NCBI GenBank assembly: GCA_031287285.1
Contig: JAITTC010000192.1
Span: 1 to 7,069, forward strand
DNA length: 7,069 nt
Source of the DNA: Christensenellaceae bacterium
GTDB lineage: Bacteria > Bacillota > Clostridia > Christensenellales > UBA1750
Direction: 5' to 3'
Made by a program: the position numbers and the translations under genes. Position 1 is the stretch's first letter; every line of letters begins with the position of its first letter. Below, piece after piece: positions 1 to 4,591 of this stretch. A model generated the notes under the pieces. It was not told where the DNA came from and did not search any database. It worked only from the letters and a program-made list of their open reading frames with translations.

Positions 1-70
1 GCGGTCTCTAGCGTTCTCGTCAATCGTGGAAGTTCGATTGATAGGTCCGCTTGAGGAGTCATTGATGTGG
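1..70. other. Left edge, no supported gene
   Basis: No complete gene is visible. Bases 20-26 (TCAATCG) and 35-41 (CGATTGA) form a 7-bp inverted repeat with an 8-base loop. GCGG at 1-4 can pair with CCGC at 47-50, so the first 50 bases could fold, but no T-run follows. Frames 1 and 2 on the plus strand are open from the window edge, and frame 2 runs into the repeat. This could be the tail of a gene cut by the window, but nothing in it is recognisable. Confidence 0.3.
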
Positions 71-80
71 GAGGAAGTAC

Positions 81-137
81 GCTGGATTGCTTCGCCGTCC
101 TTGCGAGGAGCGCAGCGACGCGGCGCTCGCAATGACG
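81..137. repeat. A unit, copy 1
   Basis: It starts with GCTGGATTGCTTCG and ends with CTCGCAATGACG. Inside it TTGCGAG (101-107) pairs with CTCGCAA (126-132), giving a 7-bp stem. This copy has CGGCGCTCGC near its right end, where copies 2 and 3 have CGGCAATCGC. Confidence 0.8.
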
Positions 138-167
138 GAGGGAAGGCAATGCACGAAAGGCTTTCTT

Positions 168-287
168 CGTCATTGCGAGGAGCGTAAGCGACGAAGCAAT
201 CCAGCCAGTGCGCTAAAAAGGCCAGTAAAAGCGTGCTTTATCAAAGGGGAGATGCGCTGGATTGCTTCGCTGGCGCTCGCAATGACG
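168..287. repeat. B unit, copy 1, nested inverted repeats
   Basis: The outer arms are CGTCATTGCGAG (168-179) and CTCGCAATGACG (276-287), exact reverse complements over 12 bp. The inner arms are CGAAGCAATCCAGC (192-205) and GCTGGATTGCTTCG (256-269), exact over 14 bp. A 12-base and a 6-base internal loop separate them, around a 50-base centre containing GGCCAGTAAAAGCGTGC. The layout resembles a small non-autonomous (MITE-like) element, but no target-site duplication was established. Confidence 0.85.
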
Positions 288-318
288 AGGGAGGGGAAAG
301 TACGCGAAGGGCTTTCTT

Positions 319-438
319 CGTCATTGCGAGGAGCGTAAGCGACGAAGCAATCCAGCCAGTGCGGTAAAAAGGCCAGTAAAAGCGTGCTCTATCAAAGGGG
401 AAGTACGCTGGATTGCTTCGCTGGCGCTCGCAATGACG
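319..438. repeat. B unit, copy 2, nested inverted repeats
   Basis: The length and arm layout match copy 1: outer arms 319-330 and 427-438, inner arms 343-356 and 407-420, all perfect. It starts 151 bp after copy 1. The centre differs at a few bases, for example GGGGAAGTAC just before the inner right arm where copy 1 has GGGGAGATGC. Confidence 0.85.
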
Positions 439-451
439 GGGGAGGAAGTAC

Positions 452-508
452 GCTGGATTGCTTTGCCGTCATTGCGAGGAGCGCAGCGGCGCGGCAATCG
501 CAGTGACG
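452..508. repeat. A unit, copy 2
   Basis: The 57-bp unit begins GCTGGATTGCTTTG and ends CGCAGTGACG. It differs from copy 3 at only a few positions, including AGCGGCGCGG here against AGCGACGCGG there. It sits 13 bp after B copy 2. Confidence 0.8.
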
Positions 509-537
509 AGGGAAGGCAATGCGCGAAGGGCTTTCTT

Positions 538-657
538 CGTCATTGCGAGGAGCGTAAGCGACGAAGCAATCCAGCCAATGCGCTAAAAAGGCCAGCAAAA
601 GCGTGCTCTATCAAAGGGGAAGTACGCTGGATTGCTTCGCGGGCGCTCGCAATGATG
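538..657. repeat. B unit, copy 3, nested inverted repeats
   Basis: Outer arms lie at 538-549 and 646-657, inner arms at 562-575 and 626-639. The right outer arm reads CTCGCAATGATG, one base off the perfect complement found in copies 1 and 2. It lies 219 bp after copy 2, as part of the duplicated B+A block. Confidence 0.85.
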
Positions 658-670
658 GGGGAGGAAGTAC

Positions 671-727
671 GCTGGATTGCTTTGCCGTCCTTGCGAGGAG
701 CGCAGCGACGCGGCAATCGCAATGACG
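671..727. repeat. A unit, copy 3
   Basis: This is the last unit of the array. It starts GCTGGATTGCTTTG and ends CGCAATGACG. The clean repeat pattern stops here and unrelated sequence follows. Confidence 0.8.
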
Positions 728-886
728 AGAAAGGGTAAAGTGCGCTCTGCGGGTGGCAGGCAGGCATCGTTACCCAGGAGGGGCGTAAGCGGCGAAACGG
801 TCATCATGACATAAAGGGGAGATCCCCAGGCTCGCCGCACCTTGAGAGCGGCGCGATCCATCATACGAAGGCCGGCGGGCGCCAAG
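728..886. other. Spacer with diverged repeat relative and weak hairpins
   Basis: No gene is seen. Bases 777-796 (GGAG, then GCGTAAGCGGCGAA) match the core of the B units apart from two extra G and one substitution, but the flanking arms differ (CGTT at 768-771 and AACG at 796-799). CGCCGC (833-838) and GCGGCG (848-853) form a 6-bp stem with a 9-base loop. A GGGGA/TCCCC palindrome lies at 817-828. The two hairpins sit just past the stop codon of the minus-strand HD gene, but only a short TTTAT follows the second, so they are weak terminator candidates. Confidence 0.4.
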
Positions 887-1444
887 TTACAGCCCGATGG
901 CTTCGGCGCAGGCGCGCATGCCCAGGATGCACTCGCCAATGAGGAAGTCGATGTCCTTGCAAAGCATCTCGGCGCCGCGCTCGATCACCGCGCGGTCGAC
1001 CCCTGCCGCGAAATTGAGGACCTTATACTTCTTCTTTACGCTCTTGAGCTCGAGGTCTGAAACCGACTTGCTCGGCCGCATGATGGCGCAGGCCGTGATG
1101 AGGCCCGTCAGCTCGTCGATTGCGTAGAGCGTTTTTTCCATGCTTGAAAGGGGCTCGACATCCACGGCGATTGCGTAGCCGTGGCTGACCACCGCGCGGA
1201 TGATGGTTTCGTCTACATTTTCGGCACGAAGGAGCTCCGGGGCCTTCTTGCAGTGCTCGCTTGGGTAGAGCTCATAGTCGATGTCGTGCAGAAGGCCGCA
1301 GACGCCCCAGAGCTCCGCGTCCTCGCCATAAAGGGCCGCAAAGTGGCGCATGCAGCCCTCGACGGCCAGCGCGTGCCTAAGCAGCGCCTCGTTTTTTGTG
1401 TACTTCTTCAGGATCTCAAAGGCCTCGCTCCGCGTTGGAATCAT
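887..1444 (-). CDS. HD-superfamily phosphohydrolase-like protein
   Basis: This 185-residue protein carries the metal-binding pattern of the HD superfamily: His24 in RHALAVE, the paired His53-Asp54 in LLHDIDYEL, and Asp110 in YAIDELTGLI; His88 in VSHGY is a further possible ligand. HD proteins use these residues to bind metal ions and usually hydrolyse phosphate esters of nucleotides or related compounds. This short stand-alone form gives no substrate clue. It has no signal peptide or membrane segment, so it is probably cytosolic. The start is supported by AGGGGG (1452-1457, read on the minus strand) seven bases upstream of ATG. It is a single-gene unit transcribed away from the DUF1002 gene and towards the repeat array. 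The superfamily is fairly sure and the substrate is unknown. Confidence 0.88.
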   Translation of the reverse strand: MIPTRSEAFEILKKYTKNEALLRHALAVEGCMRHFAALYGEDAELWGVCGLLHDIDYELYPSEHCKKAPELLRAENVDETIIRAVVSHGYAIAVDVEPLSSMEKTLYAIDELTGLITACAIMRPSKSVSDLELKSVKKKYKVLNFAAGVDRAVIERGAEMLCKDIDFLIGECILGMRACAEAIGL

Positions 1445-1491
1445 GATAAAACCCCCTAAAAACGAAAGAATATTGGCGCGTATTTTGAAAT

Positions 1492-1521
1492 AGGATAGCG
1501 AAGAAGGGCCTTAGCTGTCAA
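1492..1521 (-). promoter_or_regulatory. Sigma-A type promoter of the HD gene
   Basis: Read on the minus strand, a perfect -35 TTGACA (1516-1521) is followed after 18 bases by TATCCT (1492-1497) as -10. Transcription would start near 1485, giving a leader of about 40 bases before the ATG at 1444. The -10 matches four of six consensus bases and the spacing is one base over the optimum. Confidence 0.6.
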
Positions 1522-1742
1522 GATGGCTGCCTGGATGTTTAAAATTCGTTTCGATTTGGAGGGAGAGCCCGCTGCGCGGCAGGGATTTATGGGCTTTTCG
1601 CGAATATTTTTACTTCCCTTATATTGAGGCGCGGTGCCAAGGCCCTTGCAACGCAAAGGCGCGCCGCCGCGTTTTAAGCATTTGGAAGGGTTTCCATCGA
1701 TTGTGCCCGAGCCTGTAAATCCATAACGGAGGAGTAAACCCC
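1522..1742 (+). other. Upstream region of the DUF1002 gene, weak promoter candidate
   Basis: This is the rest of the divergent intergenic region. The best -10 match for the plus strand is TATATT at 1620-1625; the bases 17 upstream (TTCGCG) are a poor -35. A perfect 8-bp palindrome TTCGCGAA lies at 1597-1604, just where that -35 would be, and could be an operator. If the -10 is real, the leader would be about 110 bases. No riboswitch or terminator is recognised. Confidence 0.25.
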
Positions 1743-2636
1743 ATGAAGAAAGAGAAGAAAATCCGCAAGGCCTTGGCGGCCATGCTGGCGCTGCTGGCGC
1801 TTTTGCTGCCCGTTTCGGCGCTGGCCGCGCCCGAGGCAGGCCAAAGCTTTACCTGCTATGGCAAGGATCTCAATACCGAGCAGTATGCCGAGGTTTTAAA
1901 GCTCCTTGGCACGGACCTGAGCAGCGACACGCTGATCTCGGTTTCGATCGACGATGAAAAGGCCCTCTTGCGGGGCCTGGTTGACGAGAGCAAGATGGGC
2001 TCCCGCTCGCTTTCCTCCGCGCGGGTCACGATTTTAGAGAATGGCTCGGGCATCAGCGTTTCCACGCACAACATCAGCTGGGTGACCGGGAACATGTACG
2101 CGTCCGCCCTAAGCACGGCGGGCGTTGAAAACGCGGCCGTCGTGGTGGCAGCCCCCGTGGAAGTCTCGGGCACGGCGGCGCTGGCCGGCATCTTCAAGGC
2201 CTACGAAAGCGCGACCGGCTCGGTGCTCGACGAAGCCGCGAAGGCAGTGGCCGCCAGCGAGCTCACGACCCTTGGCCGCCTGGCCGAAACCATCGGCCCG
2301 AAAGAGGCGGAAGAGCTCATCGCCATGCTCAAGCAATACATCGCAGAAAACGACCTGAAAGACCCTGAAAAGGCGAAGGAAGCGATCGCCATGGCCGAAA
2401 AGCAGCTCGGCGTGACGCTGACCGACGCCCAGCGCGAGCAGGTCATCGGCCTTTTGACGAATTTCGACAAAATGAATCTCGACCCCGCGAAGGTCGCGGA
2501 GCAGATCAACAGCCTTGGCGCCTCCTTCCGCAAGCTGCAGGATGTGCAGCAGGTCACGCAGGGCTTCTTCGAAACCGTCAAGAACGGCTTCCAGGGCGTG
2601 ATGAACTGGTTCACGGGGCTGTTTGGTAAGAAATAA
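1743..2636 (+). CDS. Secreted DUF1002 (YpuA-like) protein
   Basis: This 297-residue protein starts with a clear signal peptide: a lysine-rich head (residues 2-9), a leucine/alanine core (10-22), then PVSALAA with likely cleavage after Ala28 or Ala29. The mature part resembles the DUF1002 family, to which Bacillus YpuA belongs. Family-like stretches are SRSLSSARVTI, GISVSTHNISWVTGNMY and APVEVSGTAALAGIFKAYE (roughly residues 86-175). The second half is charged and mostly helical, and the end (FFETVKNGFQGVMNWFTGLF) looks amphipathic. No catalytic motif is visible and the family has no established function. It presumably acts outside the membrane or in the wall. GGAGGAG at 1728-1734 lies 8 bases before ATG. 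It seems to be a single-gene unit closed by the terminator at 2708-2740. Confidence 0.9.
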   Translation: MKKEKKIRKALAAMLALLALLLPVSALAAPEAGQSFTCYGKDLNTEQYAEVLKLLGTDLSSDTLISVSIDDEKALLRGLVDESKMGSRSLSSARVTILENGSGISVSTHNISWVTGNMYASALSTAGVENAAVVVAAPVEVSGTAALAGIFKAYESATGSVLDEAAKAVAASELTTLGRLAETIGPKEAEELIAMLKQYIAENDLKDPEKAKEAIAMAEKQLGVTLTDAQREQVIGLLTNFDKMNLDPAKVAEQINSLGASFRKLQDVQQVTQGFFETVKNGFQGVMNWFTGLFGKK

Positions 2637-2698
2637 CGGGTTGCTTACCTAAAAGGTGCTTCCTAAAAAGCGCAGGGATGTTCCCCAAAAGCGAATCG

Positions 2699-2707
2699 TG
2701 CTACAAT
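2699..2707 (+). promoter_or_regulatory. Likely extended -10 promoter of the symporter gene
   Basis: TGCTACAAT is an extended -10 element (TGN followed by TACAAT at 2702-2707). The -35 region is poor (TGTTCC at 2679-2684), which extended -10 promoters tolerate. Transcription would begin around 2713-2715, about 60 bases before the symporter ATG and inside the left arm of the terminator hairpin. Confidence 0.45.
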
Positions 2708-2740
2708 GGCCCCGCGGTGAACGCCGCGGGGCTGGTTTTT
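2708..2740 (+). terminator. Intrinsic terminator after the DUF1002 gene
   Basis: CCCCGCGG (2710-2717) and CCGCGGGG (2724-2731) form a perfect 8-bp GC stem with a 6-base loop, extended by G2709-C2732. TTTTT follows at 2736-2740. It lies 72 bases after the DUF1002 stop and should end that transcript. Confidence 0.75.
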
Positions 2741-2772
2741 GCCCCGATCGCGGGCAAGAAGGAGGGGTCGCC

Positions 2773-4230
2773 ATGGGGGAAGCCGCTTTCCCGGAAAATA
2801 TTTCGGCCTGGGTGGAGGCCCTGAACGCGGTCGTGAACGGCTTCCTCTGGGGTCCTGCCGGCCTGGCGCTTTTTTTGCTGGTCGGCCTGTATTTTACCTT
2901 AAAAACAGGCTTTTTTCAGCTGCGACAGGCAAGGCTGTGGCTTGGGAGCACCCTACTTGCGCTGTTTCGCAACAAGGATGTGATCAAAAGCCGCGACCGG
3001 CACGCGATTTCGCGGTTCCAGTCGCTATGCACGGCGCTGGCCGCCACGCTGGGCACGGGCAACATCGCGGGGGTGGCCACGGCCATCGCTTCCGGCGGGC
3101 CGGGCGCCGTGTTTTGGATGTGGATGGCGGCTTTCCTGGGCATGATGACGGCCTTTGCAGAAAACGCGCTTGGCATCAAGTACCGCTATCGGGACGAGAG
3201 CGGCGCCTGGGTGGGCGGGGCGATGATCACCATCGAGCGCGGGCTTGGCCTGAAATGGCTGGCCGCGCTGTTCGCCGCGTTTTGCGCGCTTGCCTCCTTC
3301 GGCATGGGGAACATGGCGCAGGCGAACTCCATCGCAAGCGGGCTGGAGCAGGCCTTCGGCCTGCCAAGCTTCGCAACGGCTCTGCTCGTCATGACTGCAG
3401 CCGGGCTTACGATTATTGGGGGCATTCGGCGCATCGCCGGCGTGGCCGAACGATTCGTGCCCTTCATGGCGATTCTCTACGTTCTTGGGGGCCTTGCCGT
3501 CATCGCGCTCAACATAACGAGCCTTCCCTCCGCCTTAGCGCTGATCTTCCGCGAGGCCTTTCGCTTGGAGGCTGCGGCTGGCGGCGCGGCCGGCTATGGC
3601 ATCGCCAGGGCCATGCGCTTTGGCATCGCGAGGGGCGTGTTCTCAAACGAGGCAGGCCTTGGCTCCTCGGTGGCCGTGCACGCGGCTTCCGACGTGGAGG
3701 AGCCAGTCGAGCAGGGCATGTGGGCGATCTTCGAGGTCTTTGCCGATACCCTCGTGATGTGCACGATCACGGCGCTGGCCATCCTGTGCTCCGGCGTTTA
3801 CGATAGGAGCGCCTACGCGGGCGCGGCTGACGGCACCGCAGCCCCCACGGGCGCGACGCTGACGATCCAGGCCTTTTCATCGGTTCTGCCGGGCTTTGGG
3901 GGCCCCTTCATCTCGATCTCGATCCTGCTCTTCGCCTTTTCGACCATCCTTGGCTGGTCGTACAGCGGCGAGCGCGCGGTCGTCTATCTTTTTGGCAAAA
4001 AAGCGGTGCTTCCCTATAAACTCCTCTTCATCGCCGCGATCTACCTGGGCTGCAGCTCGCCGCTCCAGCTCGTTTGGGATGTTTCAGATACCTTCAACGG
4101 CCTGATGGCCCTGCCAAACCTCATCGGCGTCAGCCTCTTGGGCGGGGAGGTCCTTCAAATGACGCGCGATTATTTGCGGCGCGGCGGGAAGCGGCGGGCG
4201 CCTCGCAGAAAGACGGCCTTTTTCGGTTGA
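2773..4230 (+). CDS. AGCS-family sodium:alanine/glycine symporter
   Basis: This integral membrane protein of 485 residues belongs to the alanine/glycine:cation symporter (AGCS) family, which imports small neutral amino acids with sodium. Family signatures are GTGNIAGVATAIASGGPGA starting at Gly94, followed by FWMWM, and FSNEAGLGSS at residues 290-299. About ten hydrophobic segments span the chain, the first at roughly residues 24-42. The tail is basic (RRGGKRRAPRRK) and probably cytoplasmic. The frame is open back to an ATG at 2656, but I chose the ATG at 2773 because AAGGAGG (2759-2765) sits 7 bases before it, and because the extra 39 residues would be translated across the terminator and look unlike a transporter. 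Length fits the family. Alanine or glycine is the likely substrate; glutamine or another amino acid cannot be excluded. No terminator of its own follows. Confidence 0.93.
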   Translation: MGEAAFPENISAWVEALNAVVNGFLWGPAGLALFLLVGLYFTLKTGFFQLRQARLWLGSTLLALFRNKDVIKSRDRHAISRFQSLCTALAATLGTGNIAGVATAIASGGPGAVFWMWMAAFLGMMTAFAENALGIKYRYRDESGAWVGGAMITIERGLGLKWLAALFAAFCALASFGMGNMAQANSIASGLEQAFGLPSFATALLVMTAAGLTIIGGIRRIAGVAERFVPFMAILYVLGGLAVIALNITSLPSALALIFREAFRLEAAAGGAAGYGIARAMRFGIARGVFSNEAGLGSSVAVHAASDVEEPVEQGMWAIFEVFADTLVMCTITALAILCSGVYDRSAYAGAADGTAAPTGATLTIQAFSSVLPGFGGPFISISILLFAFSTILGWSYSGERAVVYLFGKKAVLPYKLLFIAAIYLGCSSPLQLVWDVSDTFNGLMALPNLIGVSLLGGEVLQMTRDYLRRGGKRRAPRRKTAFFG

Positions 4231-4255
4231 CAATTTCCCCTTTGGCCCGTATACT
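4227..4255 (+). promoter_or_regulatory. Strong sigma-A promoter of the T-box operon
   Basis: A consensus TTGACA (4227-4232) and TATACT (4250-4255) are separated by exactly 17 bases. The -35 hexamer overlaps the symporter stop codon TGA (4228-4230). The expected start point is about 4262, just before the first conserved part of the T-box leader. Confidence 0.88.
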
Positions 4256-4470
4256 GCTTGAAAAGGCGATGAAGGGAAGAAGTAGCCTTAAGCTTAGCCG
4301 CCAAAGAGAGCCCCCGGGCGCTGAAAGGGGGGCGCGGAAGCTTTTTGCGAATACATCCCGGAGCCCCGTGCCTGAAGCCCGCCTGGCGGTCTAGGGTTCG
4401 GCGAGCCCGCCCCCCGTTACAGGGGCCTGAAATGAGGCGCTTTTCGGCCGGAGCCGAAGGGCGTGAACGC

Positions 4471-4508
4471 GAAGTGGTACCGCGGCTGTTTTGATGATGG
4501 TCGCCTTC
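4471..4508 (+). promoter_or_regulatory. T-box antiterminator
   Basis: GAAG (4471-4474) pairs with CTTC (4505-4508), and GCG (4482-4484) pairs with CGC (4502-4504), leaving the 7-base bulge TGGTACC (4475-4481). TGGT in the bulge pairs with ACCA at the tRNA 3' end, consistent with the A discriminator base usual in bacterial tRNA-Tyr. The right arm CGCCTTC is also the left arm of the terminator, so only one structure can form. Confidence 0.88.
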
Positions 4509-4546
4509 CGAAGGGACTTTTCCCTTGGGAAGGCGGCCTTGCTTTT
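4499..4546 (+). terminator. T-box regulated terminator (attenuator)
   Basis: CGCCTTCC (4502-4509) pairs with GGAAGGCG (4528-4535), continuing inward as AAGGGA (4511-4516) with TCCCTT (4521-4526) across one G-G mismatch. Outside, G4499-G4500 pair with C4537-C4538. TTGCTTTTT (4538 onward) ends at 4546. This is the off state when tRNA-Tyr is charged. It should also end transcripts reading through from the symporter. Confidence 0.88.
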
Positions 4547-4591
4547 TAAGGGGAAAAGGGAAAAAAGAACGAAAAGAAAGAGGGTTTTTTC

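Larger units (their letters stand above)
71..727. repeat. Palindromic repeat array, units A-B-B-A-B-A
   Basis: Two related unit types alternate. A units (57 bp) lie at 81-137, 452-508 and 671-727. B units (120 bp) lie at 168-287, 319-438 and 538-657. A-to-B spacers are 29-30 bp and carry GGCAATGCRCGAARGGC; the B-to-B spacer is 31 bp; B-to-A spacers are 13 bp and read like GGGAGGAAGTAC. The block 319-508 recurs at 538-727 with an offset of exactly 219 bp, a tandem duplication with few differences. All units share ATTGC/GCAAT palindrome ends and a GGAGCG-type core. Similar dispersed repeats with CATTGCGAGGAGCG cores are widespread in intergenic DNA of many bacteria; I know of no established function. 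Short frames inside the array are by-products of the repeat. Confidence 0.9.
4262..4546 (+). ncRNA. Tyrosine T-box leader (tRNA-Tyr sensing riboswitch)
   Basis: The leader has the standard T-box parts in order. Stem I carries GATGAAGGGAAGAAGTAG with the AGTA of the specifier loop (4281-4284), AGAGAG (4305-4310), a distal loop GCTGAAAG (4320-4327), and then GAATACATC with the specifier codon UAC (tyrosine) at 4352-4354, followed by the expected purine. A GCGCTTTTCGGC/GCCGAAGGGCGT hairpin at 4437-4464 fits stem III. The T-box sequence AAGTGGTACCGCGG is at 4472-4485. In this class, uncharged tRNA pairs with the specifier and, through its 3' end, with the T-box bulge, which stops the terminator from forming. 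The downstream tyrS gene agrees with the UAC reading. I did not resolve stem II. Confidence 0.93.

Noticed and set aside
1..50. Possible tRNA 3' part (GTTCGATT resembles a T-loop)
   Set aside because: The bases flanking the loop do not form a T-stem and no acceptor stem can be closed.
1..62. Minus-strand frame from ATG at 62 (MTPQADLSIELPRL...) running off the left edge
   Set aside because: The peptide is plausible, but there is no ribosome binding site upstream (the region is TTCCTCCC on that strand) and only about 20 codons are visible, so it cannot be supported.
65..187. ATG at 65 preceded by GAGGAG at 53-58, plus strand
   Set aside because: The frame runs straight into the repeat array and ends within B unit 1; the spacing to GAGGAG looks coincidental.
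71..727. CRISPR array
   Set aside because: The repeats are long, palindromic, of two types and separated by related rather than unique spacers; no cas gene is in the window.
87..767. Several overlapping open frames of 68-118 codons on both strands of the repeat array
   Set aside because: They are translations of the repeat itself, with peptides such as LRGAQRRGN and HCEERKRRSNP recurring from unit to unit, and they lack ribosome binding sites and any family resemblance.
583..939. 118-codon minus-strand frame overlapping the array and the end of the HD gene
   Set aside because: It overlaps the well-supported HD gene and consists largely of repeat-derived sequence.
2656..2772. Upstream ATG extending the symporter by 39 residues
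   Set aside because: The extension crosses the terminator and promoter, is not transporter-like, and has no ribosome binding site as good as AAGGAGG before 2773.
2739..3806. 355-codon plus-strand frame inside the symporter gene
   Set aside because: It is a shifted reading of GC-rich transporter coding DNA, with an arginine/glycine/histidine-rich composition and no domain.
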